From the NCBI RefSeq assembly GCF_004345245.1, contig NZ_SLUQ01000016.1:56028-120027 (forward strand): 64,000 nucleotides of DNA, in the 5' to 3' direction. Every line of letters begins with the position of its first letter. Within the stretch, counting starts at the first letter, position 1. This stretch comes from Rhizobium sp. BK251 (GTDB lineage Bacteria > Pseudomonadota > Alphaproteobacteria > Rhizobiales > Rhizobiaceae). Made by a program: the position numbers and the translations under genes. Under the pieces are notes generated by a model. That model ran no database searches. It worked only from the letters and a program-made list of their open reading frames with translations, and had not been told where the DNA came from. Of the stretch, positions 52,612 to 61,888 are shown piece by piece.

Positions 52612-53514
52612 ATGCGATCAGCCAAGCTCCTCGAACTCGAAGCCATACTGGCGATCTCCCGTCGCGGCAGTTTTCGCGCTGCCGCTCAGGACCTGGGCAT
52701 TTCTCCCACCGCCATCGGCAACGCTGTGGCAGGGCTCGAGGATGAACTGGGGGTCAGGCTTTTCGACAGGACCACTCGGCGGGTAGACCTGACTGCGGCC
52801 GGCCACGACCTCGTGCGCGCCGTCGCTCCGGCCCTGTCCGATATCCACGCCGCCACCGAGGCCGCCCGCAGTCGTCGCCGCAGTCCGAAAGGCACATTGC
52901 GGATCAACTGCTCAATCGCCGGCGGGCATCAGATTCTCGTTCCCTTCATCGTCGAATTCATCCGCCGCTATCCCAACGTGAAGGTCGATATCGTGACCGA
53001 GGGGCGCTTGGTGGATATTGTGCAAGCGGGATTCGATGCCGGGGTGCGCGTAGCGAGCGCTGTTCCGCCCAACATGACCCTCGTTCCTCTGGGCCAGAGG
53101 CTGCGCTATCGAGTGGTTGGGTCGCCGGACTATTTCAAAACCCGCCCGACTCCGGTTCATCCCAATGAGCTAGTTGGGCACGATTGCATCCGCATCCGCT
53201 GGCCAAGTGGGGCACCCTATGAATGGGAGTTCGAGAAGGATGGGGAGACCATGCAGGTCGATGCGCCCTGGTCGCTCAGTCTCGACAATCATGGCTTGAT
53301 CGCCCGCGCGGCCCTGGCGGGCGTGGGCCTTGCCTATGTCGCCGAAGCCGAGATTGCCGACTATGTCGCCTCCGGGCGACTTATTCCGGTTCTGAGCGAC
53401 TGGATGCCGCCCAGTCCGGGCTTCTGCCTCTACTTTCCCGAGCGCCGCCCGACTGTCGGATTTGCTGGCGCACTGGCGCAGGTGATAGCGGAACTGGGCG
53501 GCGGAGGCGATTGA
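52612..53514 (+). CDS. LysR-family transcriptional regulator
   Basis: 300 residues from the ATG at 52612 (MRSAKLLELEAILAISRRGS). Helix-turn-helix FRAAAQDLGISPTAIGNAVA (about 21-40). The ligand domain begins KGTLRINCSIAGGHQILVPF, and DAGVRVASAVPPNMTLVPL is typical of the CrgA-like subgroup. It is divergent from the aldo/keto reductase gene with 135 bases between. The gene after it, at 53521, is on the other strand with 6 bases between the stop codons. Confidence 0.93.
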   Translation: MRSAKLLELEAILAISRRGSFRAAAQDLGISPTAIGNAVAGLEDELGVRLFDRTTRRVDLTAAGHDLVRAVAPALSDIHAATEAARSRRRSPKGTLRINCSIAGGHQILVPFIVEFIRRYPNVKVDIVTEGRLVDIVQAGFDAGVRVASAVPPNMTLVPLGQRLRYRVVGSPDYFKTRPTPVHPNELVGHDCIRIRWPSGAPYEWEFEKDGETMQVDAPWSLSLDNHGLIARAALAGVGLAYVAEAEIADYVASGRLIPVLSDWMPPSPGFCLYFPERRPTVGFAGALAQVIAELGGGGD

Positions 53515-53520
53515 TGCCGA

Positions 53521-54279
53521 TCAGACCTGGGTCAGCCCGCCATCGACACACAGATCGATGCCGGTGATGAAGCTGGAATCCTCGGAGGCCAGGAACAGCG
53601 CGGCCGTGGCGATTTCGCGCGGACGCCCGAAGCGCCCGAGCGGTACCATGGCCGTCATTGCATCTTTCCAACCCTGCGGCGCAGGCTGGGTGAACGGGGT
53701 ATCGATCGGGCCGGGACTGATGACATTGACGCGGATGGCGCGATCCCTAAGCTCCATCGTCCAGCCGCGGGCGAAGGCCCGGACGGCAGCCTTGCTGGCG
53801 CTGTAGACGCTGGCACCCGGCATGCCCTTCAAATGTGCGATGGAACTGTTGAGGATGATCGATCCACCGTCGCGAAACAGTGGCAGGGCCTTTTGCACCG
53901 TGAACAGCACGCCCTTAACGTTGACGTCGAGGGTGTGATCGACCAGTTCGGGCGATACGCTTGCCACGGGCTCGCCCATATGCCCGGCGCCGGCACTGGC
54001 AAACAGTACGTCGATATGGCCCTTCTCGGCGCTGACGGTGGCAAACAGGCGATCGAGGTCGGCAGGGTCGGACACATCGCCCTGAATGCCGGTGACGTTT
54101 TCTCCAATATAGGCGACGGCTGCATCGACCACGTCCTGGCGCCGGCCGGTAACGAAGACATAGGCTCCCTCCTCGACGAAGATTTTTGCCGTTTCCAATG
54201 CCATGCCGGAGGTTCCCCCGGTAATGACGGCGACTTTTCCACTCAGCCTGGACAATTTGGCCTCTTTCGTTGGTTGCAT
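53521..54279 (-). CDS. Short-chain dehydrogenase/reductase with altered glycine motif
   Basis: 252 residues from the ATG at 54279 (MQPTKEAKLSRLSGKVAVIT). Catalytic residues are present: Ser in ILNSSIAHLKG and YSASKAAVRAFARG (Tyr-x-x-x-Lys), NAG-like position ASAGAG, closing VDGGLTQV. The cofactor motif reads TGGTSGMALE in place of TGxxxGIG, losing the third glycine, which may change cofactor binding. It is divergent from the LysR gene at 54439, its likely regulator, and close in sequence to the SDR at 49370. Confidence 0.9.
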   Translation of the reverse strand: MQPTKEAKLSRLSGKVAVITGGTSGMALETAKIFVEEGAYVFVTGRRQDVVDAAVAYIGENVTGIQGDVSDPADLDRLFATVSAEKGHIDVLFASAGAGHMGEPVASVSPELVDHTLDVNVKGVLFTVQKALPLFRDGGSIILNSSIAHLKGMPGASVYSASKAAVRAFARGWTMELRDRAIRVNVISPGPIDTPFTQPAPQGWKDAMTAMVPLGRFGRPREIATAALFLASEDSSFITGIDLCVDGGLTQV

Positions 54280-54438
54280 GCCCGGTTGTGGCCGGGAATG
54301 CCCCTTACTTACGGGCTGGGCGGCGATTTCCAATTCAGGCCGAACGAATAGCTTGAATTCCAGTGTGGAATATCTGTCTTCTTCTTTATTCCAATTCATG
54401 CTCTCTGGGGTTTGATATCGGCGAGTGGAGACGGCAAA

Positions 54439-55344
54439 ATGGATCAGCTCAAAAGGATGCGGCTGTTCGTGCGCACCGTGGAAACCGAAAGCTTTTCACG
54501 CGCCGGCAAGGCGGAGAGTGTGGCGCAGTCAACCGTCAGCAAAGAAGTCGCGGCATTGGAAGCCCATTTGGGCACATTGCTGATCCGGCGCAGTTCGCGC
54601 GGGCTGAGCGTGACCGACAAGGGCAGGGAATTCTACGACTTTGCCGTCGGCATGCTGAGCGATCTGGAAACGGCGGAGGCGCGCATACGCTCGGGGGAGA
54701 TATCTGTCAGGGGTCGGCTGCGGGTGACCTGCTCGCCGGTGTTTTCCAATCGGCTGATAGCGCCGCGTCTGCCGGCTCTGTTCGCCAATTATCCTGATCT
54801 GACGATCGATATGGAGGTTTCGGAGCGCTATGTGAGCCTGATCGAGGACGGCGTCGACGTTGCCATTCGCATTGGCGAGCTGCCTGATTCCGGCTTGCTC
54901 GCGCGCCACATCGGCTGTGTGGAGACCACGGTTGTCGCTTCTCCTGCCTATCTTGAAGAGCATGGCACACCGGCTAACCTCGATGACCTGGCCAGCCATA
55001 GCTGCCTGCCCTTCACCTTCCAGGGCAGTTCCAAAACCTGGAAATTCCAGGGCCCTGAAGGTCCGGTGGTCGTACCACCTTTCGGCCCGCTCCGCACCAA
55101 CGACCCCGAAAGCGTCCATGTGGCAGTGCTGGCAGGGATGGGTCTGGCCCAGGGGCCAAGCTGGATGTTTGCCGACGATATCGAGGCTGGCAGGCTGGTG
55201 TCGGTCCTGCAGGAGTATACGCCGCGGCTCTATCCAATACAGGCCGTCAGTTCCACGACCCGCCGCATGACGGGGGCGATCAAGGTCTTCGTCGATTTCG
55301 TCGCAGCCCTCCTCAAAGACGAGCCGCACCTGCGCCTGCGATAA
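54439..55344 (+). CDS. LysR-family transcriptional regulator
   Basis: 301 residues from the ATG at 54439 (MDQLKRMRLFVRTVETESFS). Helix-turn-helix FSRAGKAESVAQSTVSKEVA (about 19-38), ligand domain from about 93 (RLRVTCSPVFSNRLIAPRLP) with DVAIRIGELPDSGLLARHIG of the CrgA subgroup. Divergent from the SDR at 53521 with 159 bases between. Confidence 0.93.
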   Translation: MDQLKRMRLFVRTVETESFSRAGKAESVAQSTVSKEVAALEAHLGTLLIRRSSRGLSVTDKGREFYDFAVGMLSDLETAEARIRSGEISVRGRLRVTCSPVFSNRLIAPRLPALFANYPDLTIDMEVSERYVSLIEDGVDVAIRIGELPDSGLLARHIGCVETTVVASPAYLEEHGTPANLDDLASHSCLPFTFQGSSKTWKFQGPEGPVVVPPFGPLRTNDPESVHVAVLAGMGLAQGPSWMFADDIEAGRLVSVLQEYTPRLYPIQAVSSTTRRMTGAIKVFVDFVAALLKDEPHLRLR

Positions 55345-55809
55345 GCTGCGCAAGTCGCACGTGGACCCAATTGAGTTCTCCTTCGGCCACCAAAGTCAAA
55401 ATCGGAACCTTCGTCGGAGATCAAGAAATTCGAAGCCGTGCGACGGTGGTCCAGATGGCGCCGGTTTTGGTTGTTCGAATGAGCGGCTTTGCGCCCCCAT
55501 GTTTCGGCACTCAGGTGCCGGCGCGCCTGCCCAAAATCGGACATCGCCGCGGGCACGGTCCCCTGTTCGGCGTCAATGCTGAGGGGAGCGGGAATATGAG
55601 GCGAGCTTCAAGAACGGATGTATCGGGCGTGACACTTTGAATGCTGCCTGATGATTGCATTTATGTCTCTGCGGAAATCACTCTGGATCAGTGCTCGGGA
55701 GTTCAATGTCCGCGCGTCAATTAAGCGCGCTTATCTAAGTCGGTCGCTTAATTAAACGAAATGCGCCTTGCTTAAATAAGGGGCCAGACTGATACCGGGT
55801 TTATGCCGG
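55345..55809. other. Intergenic region, no gene seen
   Basis: About 460 bases of short frames. A stretch containing CGGCTTTGCGCCCCCAT (near 55488-55504) shares the word CTTTGCGCCC with gene-free DNA at 5030 and 51266; too short to call a repeat family. From 55720 the sequence is AT-rich. Confidence 0.3.
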
Positions 55810-56225
55810 TTGGCCCATGAGGGCTACCTGCAGGCACAGGCGAATTTGGTAGCGGGGCGGCGATTCCACTGGCTCAAGATCGTCGCAGGCGCCTTAGCGG
55901 CCGCATTCGGCGCGTTGGCCGCGACCCATCCGATTGGAGGTTTCGGTCCTTGGGTCGCCGTCTGCACCACACTTGGCGCGGCTTTCGCCGCCCATTCCGC
56001 CGCGGAGCGCTACCAATTCCAAGCTGCGACGTATGCCGCGAGGGCGCGAGGACTCGAGGATCTCGAAAGTGAGTAGCGGGGAAGGAAAAGACCGCAGATT
56101 CCTCGACATGGGTGGCTTTCGTCAACGCTTGCGAAAAGGTGATCTCAGCCGAGAATCGTGCTTGGATGGCCAAGCTTGACGCACCGGATCGGGGTGTGGC
56201 GGCTGCGGTAAGCGAAAAGACTTGA
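55810..56225 (+). pseudogene. SLATT/DUF4231-like membrane protein remnant
   Basis: The frame from 55810 reads GRRFHWLKIVAGALAAAFGA and GFGPWVAVCTTLGAAFAAH, two membrane helices as in SLATT proteins, then RYQFQAATYAARARGLEDLE and a stop at about 56074. A neighbouring frame continues TWVAFVNACEKVISAENRAW, the expected C-terminal helix, and ends at 56223-56225. There is no ATG and the N-terminus is missing, so the gene is truncated and frameshifted. SLATT proteins are thought to form pores in nucleotide-signalling defence systems. Confidence 0.5.
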
Positions 56226-56532
56226 ACGCCGATGCCATTCTTTGTTGTTGAGGGGCGTTGGTATATACGTGGGACGTATATGGATCCCGGCCTAGTTCGC
56301 TGGCGACGCGTGTCCAAGGCGGCCCGATGCTGAAGACGGTGCGGCCGACCGGATCCGTCGAAGGAGCGGTGTAAGTCTCAATCTTCAATAGCACACTGCA
56401 TGAACTTCGCGTGGCGCCACACCGGCCTGTGCGCCGGGGCAGAGTGCACAGTGCCTTTACAATGCCTCAGCGCCAAGGCGTTGAGGAACGCTCGTCGAAG
56501 CCGGCTGGCCCAGCGGCGATTCGTTACTTAGG
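56226..56532. other. Intergenic region, no gene seen
   Basis: About 300 bases between the SLATT-like remnant and the DUF808 gene end. No coding frame or strong hairpin is seen. Confidence 0.35.
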
Positions 56533-57495
56533 TCACGGATGTTGCGGTCGGAGCCACCTGATCAATGGGGCCGAAGTATGCACCAAGATGATGGTGAAGC
56601 CGCCAATCAGAATGGCCAGAACAGCCTGAATCGTGGACGTCGTAGTCCAGTGAAGAACCCCCGCGAGATAGGCGGACACGGTACTGACGCCTACCGCAAT
56701 GTCGTCGATAAAATGCTCAGGGCCATGGAAGCCCAGTTGGGCCATTCCGTGGATGAGAATGCTACCACCCACCCAGAGCATGGCGGCTGTCCCGATCATT
56801 GCGAGGATAGTGAGGAACACGGGGACGCCGATAACAAGGCCACGCCCGAACGCTCTCACCGGGCCGACGGATGAGCTGGCGAGCGCTAGTCCTATATCGT
56901 CCGCCTTCACGATGAGGGCAACGACGCCGTAGACAGCCAAGGTGATCAGGATGCCGACTGACGCCAGAACTGCTGCCTGCGTGTAAATATTGGAAGTGGC
57001 GACGTTGGCGAGGGTCAACGCCATGATTTCGGCTGACAGTATGAAGTCCGTTCTGATCGCGCCGGCAACTTTCTGATTTTCCAACGCGACAGGGTCGGGT
57101 GTTCCCAGCACCGCGGCCTCGTGTCTGTGGGCCTCGTGAGGCGCGATGGCTTCGTACAACTTCTCGGCACCCTCATAACAAAGGTAGACCCCTCCGACCA
57201 TCAGGAGAGGCGTGATCGCCCATGGTGCGAAATAGCCGAGAAAAATACATGCCGGCAGAAGAAAGAGAAGCTTGTTCTTCAACGAGCCGAGCGCGATCTT
57301 GGCTATGATCGGTAGTTCCCGCGCTGGTGACAGGCCGACCACGTATCTCGGTGTCACAGCCGCATCGTCGATCACCACACCGGCGGCCTTCGCGCCGGCT
57401 TTCGCTGTCTGGGCTGCGACATCATCCAGAGACGTGGCCGCAAGTTTCGCAATTGCGGCGACGTCGTCTAGGAGCGCGAGAAGTCCAGTTGCCAT
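56533..57495 (-). CDS. DUF808 family inner-membrane protein
   Basis: 320 residues. Matches the YedI/DUF808 family from its first residues (MATGLLALLDDVAAIAKLAA) through VAGAIRTDFILSAEIMALTL (about 140-159) and GFHGPEHFIDDI. Seven or so membrane helices. A conserved inner-membrane protein with no established function in bacteria. Stand-alone gene with long flanks, so no operon context. Confidence 0.93.
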   Translation of the reverse strand: MATGLLALLDDVAAIAKLAATSLDDVAAQTAKAGAKAAGVVIDDAAVTPRYVVGLSPARELPIIAKIALGSLKNKLLFLLPACIFLGYFAPWAITPLLMVGGVYLCYEGAEKLYEAIAPHEAHRHEAAVLGTPDPVALENQKVAGAIRTDFILSAEIMALTLANVATSNIYTQAAVLASVGILITLAVYGVVALIVKADDIGLALASSSVGPVRAFGRGLVIGVPVFLTILAMIGTAAMLWVGGSILIHGMAQLGFHGPEHFIDDIAVGVSTVSAYLAGVLHWTTTSTIQAVLAILIGGFTIILVHTSAPLIRWLRPQHP

Positions 57496-58036
57496 TTAGG
57501 TTTTCCGTTTCGTCCAGATGCAGGGGAATTCTCCCGGAGCATTTTCCACTAGGATAGCGTGACACAGTGACTTTGTCGCAACCGTTCTGTTCGGTGAGGC
57601 CTCCGCTCAGGCTCGGACGCGAGCAACGAACTGTAACCTTCTGGCTTTCGGGCGGCTCCGATCGAACAAACGACGGAGGCTGTCAGGACGAAGTGTGAAC
57701 TCGCCGATACCCAAGGCGATAAGCGTTATGTGCGGCGGGACGAAGAGGGAAAGTTCCAGGAGTCCGTTGACGTCGGATGTTCGCTCAAACGCCAGAAGGC
57801 CAGGCGCCGCAGTTGCGCTCGCTCAATTCTGCTAGTCTTTCGCAGACAGTCGAGGAATGTGTGGGGAATGGCCATCAAGCGACGACAGCTCTTTGCCGAT
57901 TCCCTCGTCCAATCCAGCAAGCCTCGGTCGACATACGCGCGACAGCCTTCGGATGATGCCATTCAAGACACATCATTGCATCGAATGAATGTGACAGGAA
58001 AACTGGGCACCCGCCGAACTTCCGATGCCCTGATAG
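57496..58036. other. Intergenic region, no gene seen
   Basis: About 540 bases between the DUF808 gene and cspA. TTCTGCTAGTCTTTC at 57829-57843 nearly matches a stretch before the LacI gene (46932-46946); the shared word may be a promoter piece. No gene is seen. Confidence 0.35.
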
Positions 58037-58246
58037 TCACAGAGCCTGGATGTTTTCTGCCGCTGCTTTGCCGGATCGGCGGTCTTGCACGATATCGTAA
58101 CTGACCTTCTGGCCTTCGCGCAAACCGTCGAGGCCCGACCGCTGAAGGGCTGAGATGTGCACGAAAGTGTCTTGCGAACCGTCGTCGGGCTGGATGAAGC
58201 CGAAGCCCTTGTCCTGATTAAAAAATTTCACGGTACCTGTTGGCAA
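58037..58246 (-). CDS. Cold-shock protein (CspA family)
   Basis: 69 residues, one cold-shock domain. RNP1 KGFGFIQP (about 13-20) and RNP2 TFVHISAL (about 27-34) are intact. The homologous start (PTGTVKFFN) falls at a TTG (58244-58246), with GAGGGAATAAA before it; no ATG is available, so a TTG start is assigned. It binds single-stranded RNA as a chaperone. A long leader lies upstream, as is usual for csp genes. Confidence 0.93.
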   Translation of the reverse strand: MPTGTVKFFNQDKGFGFIQPDDGSQDTFVHISALQRSGLDGLREGQKVSYDIVQDRRSGKAAAENIQAL

Positions 58247-58456
58247 TTTATTCCCTCTTCACAGACCAAGCCGCCAGCACTTTTAATAGATGCTTCGCGA
58301 TTTGCAATTCGTTCTCGCAAGTTCACTTGCAGAGGAGACGGTCTCCGAGAAGCGGGAATGCCAAACGGAGCGTCAACACCGCCTCCAACTGGCCATGCTG
58401 CAAATTGCCCTTGAAGCATGTGGCGACGGCGCTGATGGCTTACTCGGTTAATGTCG

Positions 58457-58846
58457 TCACTCATTCGAAATGGCTTGGGATTCGGTTTCGACTTCGCTCA
58501 AGGCTTGAATGAGACTTCTGACAGCAATCCGTATCTTGGGAGACTGGATACCGTCAAATGCGCGAGCGACGGACACCGCCGCAGAGCTGAATGGAACGAT
58601 TGCAGCTGTCATATTGTCGCTGGACGTTCCCGAGAAAAGCGTGGAGACATCCACGTTGAAGTAATTAGCGACGGCAGAGAGCCTGCTTGACGATATTCTG
58701 TTCGTTCCTTTTTCGTACTTTTGGATTTGCTGAAAGGTTACTCCAAGTGCGTCACCGAGTTTTTCTTGACTTACTCCACGCTGAATGCGCAGCAGCCTAA
58801 CGTTTTGTCCAACAGCGACATCAATGGTATCCGGTGTTCTTATTGG
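58457..58846 (-). CDS. XRE-family regulator, PraR-like
   Basis: 129 residues from the ATG at 58846, after TGGAGGAAGCACA. Helix-turn-helix VGQNVRLLRIQRGVSQEKLG (about 13-32), ALGVTFQQIQKYEKGTNRIS (about 34-53), as in the rhizobial PraR family. PraR-type proteins control attachment, biofilm and quorum-sensing genes in Rhizobium. The C-terminal half is divergent. The isolated gene gives no target. Confidence 0.88.
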   Translation of the reverse strand, partial: PIRTPDTIDVAVGQNVRLLRIQRGVSQEKLGDALGVTFQQIQKYEKGTNRISSSRLSAVANYFNVDVSTLFSGTSSDNMTAAIVPFSSAAVSVARAFDGIQSPKIRIAVRSLIQALSEVETESQAISNE

Positions 58847-59183
58847 CATTGTGCTTCCTCCATAGATATACAGCAATAATACGCACGTTGCTCGACCACA
58901 ACCTCACGGCGTTCGATTATATGATTGAAGAATGTGGTGCAAACGCACTAGGATCAGTTGATACGGACTTTAGGGCGAAACTCAGGAGCTGATCGTCGTA
59001 TTGCGGTTGGAAACACGCGGTCCTCGCCGACCTCGACGAGGCGAGGGGAGACAGGTGGAAGTGTTGAGTAGTTGGGACCAGGTGGGGAACCTGGCCTTTC
59101 GAGCAACAATGTGAATTTCTCTGTACATGCGGGAACAGCGCATAGCTGTTATGCGGCAAAAGCCTCGTCCACCGCAGCGCACC
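58847..59183. other. Intergenic region, no gene seen
   Basis: About 340 bases upstream of the PraR-like gene. Minus-strand frames here are short and lack ribosome sites. AT-rich from 58860 to 58930, a probable promoter zone. Confidence 0.35.
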
Positions 59184-59627
59184 TCACATATCTTTGAAGA
59201 CCAAATGACTTTGCCCGTATCGGCGAATAACGGACAAGGAGGTATTTTCCCCGACCGCCACGCATTGATACTCGGTGCTGCCTGACAGCACTCTATACCC
59301 GAAATCATCAAGATCGCTGACAAGACAATGTCTTTGCTCTTCGTTGATAAAAGCAATGTAGGTGCCGCTTTGTTCGCAGAAATTGTAGCTTTCCATTTGG
59401 CTCGGTAGATCGGAGGCAAGGCAAACGATATCGAATTCGGCAAATGCCGGATTGTTTAGTGACACGTCGTGGCCGCTATCAATTTCTCCTATCAGACGTT
59501 GAAGCTCCGGCGAATGTCTCTCTGCGGATGCTCGGTGCGAGGCAACAATTCCCCAAGCGCCTAACGCCCCAACCGCTGACAAAGCAATGGACAGTCCGAT
59601 CCAGACTTTGTTGGTTCTCATCCGCAT
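59184..59627 (-). CDS. Hypothetical membrane-anchored or exported protein
   Basis: 147 residues. The N-terminus (VWIGLSIALSAVGALGAWGIVA, about 8-29) is a signal anchor. The rest is hydrophilic and acidic with three cysteines (VCLAS, NFCEQ, HCLVS and QCVAV), consistent with a folded periplasmic domain with disulfides. No family is recognised. The gene stands alone. Confidence 0.7.
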   Translation of the reverse strand: MRMRTNKVWIGLSIALSAVGALGAWGIVASHRASAERHSPELQRLIGEIDSGHDVSLNNPAFAEFDIVCLASDLPSQMESYNFCEQSGTYIAFINEEQRHCLVSDLDDFGYRVLSGSTEYQCVAVGENTSLSVIRRYGQSHLVFKDM

Positions 59628-59832
59628 CCGGACCCTTACGAGTTTCCTCTTAACTCTCCTTTTCCCGCGAAGGGCGGTGGGGAGGTCTACCTCAATCGCA
59701 TGTCGAGGCCCATCTTACGCATTGGCAACCACACGGCCAGCACCACTCTGTCATCGGCGATCTGAATCGCGCCACGGTCGGGGCGGAGACCATAATACAT
59801 TATGGACCGCCGCCGGGAGGGGTGCCAGCATC

Positions 59833-60168
59833 TCAACTGAGCGGACGGACCGCCATGGCTTTTCCCGCACCTGCATCTCGTGAAACGCCTTGCGCACGAC
59901 GCGCTATCACGTCTCTTTCGAATATCCAGATTTTGCCGTCTTGATCTTGCGCCCGGGCAATGATCGCCTCCGCCATATCGCGATATAGATCAGCGTATCG
60001 GACAAGGCGCTTCAGCGATGCCTCCACAGGGCCTGCGGTAGCCTTCATCGCCTCCTGCGTGATGACGACGACCCAAGCCGAGGTGCCGTCGGTCACTCCA
60101 AGATGTCCGTTCTCTCCAAAGAGACATGGCGCTGGCTCGCAGAGCTCCAGGTGAAGAAAAACGTCCAT
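59833..60168 (-). CDS. Small hypothetical protein in the ku operon
   Basis: 111 residues. The ATG at 60168 overlaps the stop of the ku gene (TGATG), so it is translationally coupled and probably real. The middle (WVVVITQEAMKATAGPVEASLKRLVRYA..., shown as VVITQEAMKATAGP and RLVRYADLYRDMAEAIIARA) resembles small DUF1488-like proteins, but I am not sure. Its place suggests a role with non-homologous end joining. Confidence 0.6.
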   Translation of the reverse strand: MDVFLHLELCEPAPCLFGENGHLGVTDGTSAWVVVITQEAMKATAGPVEASLKRLVRYADLYRDMAEAIIARAQDQDGKIWIFERDVIARRAQGVSRDAGAGKAMAVRPLS

Positions 60169-60980
60169 CAGCGTACGTTCCGGCTCTTGAGGTCGGCGGC
60201 AACCGATTGTTTGAGGGCGTCCATGATGTTCACGACATTCGACCCCGGAGCGGCCGTCTCCTTGTCCTTGTTCGATCTCCTCGCAGACTTCATCGCCCTC
60301 TTCTTCGTTGCGATGAGCTTCAGGAGGCTTTCCTGGATCGGGTCGCTGACCATGGCCGGAGACCAGTTGGTCGTCTTTCCTTTTATGAGTTGCTGCACGA
60401 GAGGCACCAGGTCGGGATCGGCCTTCTCGTCGATGTTCTCAAAATAGCTCTCCTCCGGCCGAACCTCGTCGCCGAACCGGAGTGTCCAAAGCACGATGCC
60501 TTCGCCGCGCGGTTCCAGAACAACGGCCCGTTCGCGACGGCCGATCACAAGACGCGAGACGCCTAGAACCTTCTCAGCCGCCATTGCATCCCGGATCACG
60601 GCAAAGGCATCCTGGCCAACCGGGTCATCAGGCATCAGATAATGTGGCTTCTCCAGATAGACCCATTCGATGCTCTCGGCAGGTACAAACTTGTCGATGT
60701 CGATGGTCTTGACGGTGTCGAGCGCGACGGCGTCGAGATCATCGTCGGTGAGGATGACATAGTCGTTCTCGCCACGCGCATAGCCCTTCACCTCATTGCT
60801 GTCTTTCACCGGTTTGCCGGTGACGGAGTCGATGTACTGCGAAACGACCCTGTTGCCCGTTTCCCTGTTCAGCGTATGGAAGCGAACCTTCTCGGACTCG
60901 GACGTCGCCGGGGTCATGGCGACCGGGCAGGTGACGAGGGACAGTTTCAGGTAGCCCTTCCAGTAGGGGCGCGGAGCCAT
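60168..60980 (-). CDS. ku: Ku protein (non-homologous end joining), first copy in transcription order: second
   Basis: 270 residues from the ATG at 60980 (MAPRPYWKGYLKLSLVTCPV). The Ku core runs the length: NRVVSQYIDSVTGKPV, GYARGENDYVILTDDDL (about 72-88), PAESIEWVYLEKPHYLMPDD and VIGRRERAVVLEPRGEG. Bacterial Ku forms a ring on double-strand breaks and recruits LigD. It lies 12 bases after another ku gene; no ligD is seen in the window. A short basic tail follows the core. Confidence 0.95.
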   Translation of the reverse strand: MAPRPYWKGYLKLSLVTCPVAMTPATSESEKVRFHTLNRETGNRVVSQYIDSVTGKPVKDSNEVKGYARGENDYVILTDDDLDAVALDTVKTIDIDKFVPAESIEWVYLEKPHYLMPDDPVGQDAFAVIRDAMAAEKVLGVSRLVIGRRERAVVLEPRGEGIVLWTLRFGDEVRPEESYFENIDEKADPDLVPLVQQLIKGKTTNWSPAMVSDPIQESLLKLIATKKRAMKSARRSNKDKETAAPGSNVVNIMDALKQSVAADLKSRNVR

Positions 60981-60991
60981 GATCGATCTCC

Positions 60992-61888
60992 TCAACTTGC
61001 CTGGCGCTGGGCGGTTACGGACCCAGATTTGCCGGATGTGCGACTCGCCTTTTCGCGGCTCCTCCCCGCATTCGCATTGGCGGCCGTCCGGTTCGACCTG
61101 TCAGCAACCTTCATCATGCCCGCGCTTTCGCGGAGTGCGGCGAGCAGGTCATTGGGCTTGGAAACCTTGACCTCCTTCCGTTTCGGAACCGACTTGCCTT
61201 CGATCTTCGCTTTGACGAGTTCGGCGAGCGCCGTCTCGTATCGGTCGTCGAACGATGCTGGGTCGAACGCGCCCTTCTTCGTGGAAATGATGTGCTTGGC
61301 GAGATCGAGCATCTCGCCCTGGATTTTGATCTTCGGCATTTCCTCGAAGGCCTTGGCGCTCGACCTGACCTCGTAGTCGTAGTTCAAGGTGGTGGCTATC
61401 AAGCCCTTGCCGTGCGGGCGGACAAGGACAGTTCGCATCCGCCTGAAGAGAACGGTCCGAGCGATTGCGGCGACGTTCGATTTCTTCATGCCATCACGCA
61501 AGGCAGCGAACGCGTCGGCTCCCATCCTGTCTGGGGTCAGATAATAGGGCTTGTCGAAATACACGTCGTCGACGTCGGTGCAGGGAATGAACGCCTCAAT
61601 CTCCAGCGTCTTGTTGCTTTCCGGGATCGTCGCGGCAACCTCTTCAGGATCGATGATGACGTACTGCCCGCTCTCGATCTCGAAGCCCTTAGTCTGTGCT
61701 TCCTTCGGAACAAGTTCTTCGGTCTCGCTGTCGATAAAGACGCGATTGACGCGGTTGCCGGTGGCCTTGTTGATCGTGTTGAAGGTAATCCGTTCCGAGG
61801 TCGATGCGGCCGTGTAGAGGGCAACGCCGCAACTGACCTCACCGAATTTCAGGAAGCCCTTCCACTGGGCGCGATGTCCTGTTGCCAT
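60992..61888 (-). CDS. ku: Ku protein (non-homologous end joining), promoter-proximal copy
   Basis: 298 residues from the ATG at 61888 (MATGHRAQWKGFLKFGEVSC); a longer frame to 61963 is less likely. Ku core as in its neighbour: KATGNRVNRVFIDSETEELV, GFEIESGQYVIIDPEEV (about 68-84), DDVYFDKPYYLTPD and LFRRMRTVLVRPHGKGL. It differs in its tail, which is longer, basic and rich in Ser/Arg (about 265-298). The two Ku proteins may form heterodimers, as reported for rhizobial Ku sets. Confidence 0.95.
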   Translation of the reverse strand: MATGHRAQWKGFLKFGEVSCGVALYTAASTSERITFNTINKATGNRVNRVFIDSETEELVPKEAQTKGFEIESGQYVIIDPEEVAATIPESNKTLEIEAFIPCTDVDDVYFDKPYYLTPDRMGADAFAALRDGMKKSNVAAIARTVLFRRMRTVLVRPHGKGLIATTLNYDYEVRSSAKAFEEMPKIKIQGEMLDLAKHIISTKKGAFDPASFDDRYETALAELVKAKIEGKSVPKRKEVKVSKPNDLLAALRESAGMMKVADRSNRTAANANAGRSREKASRTSGKSGSVTAQRQAS

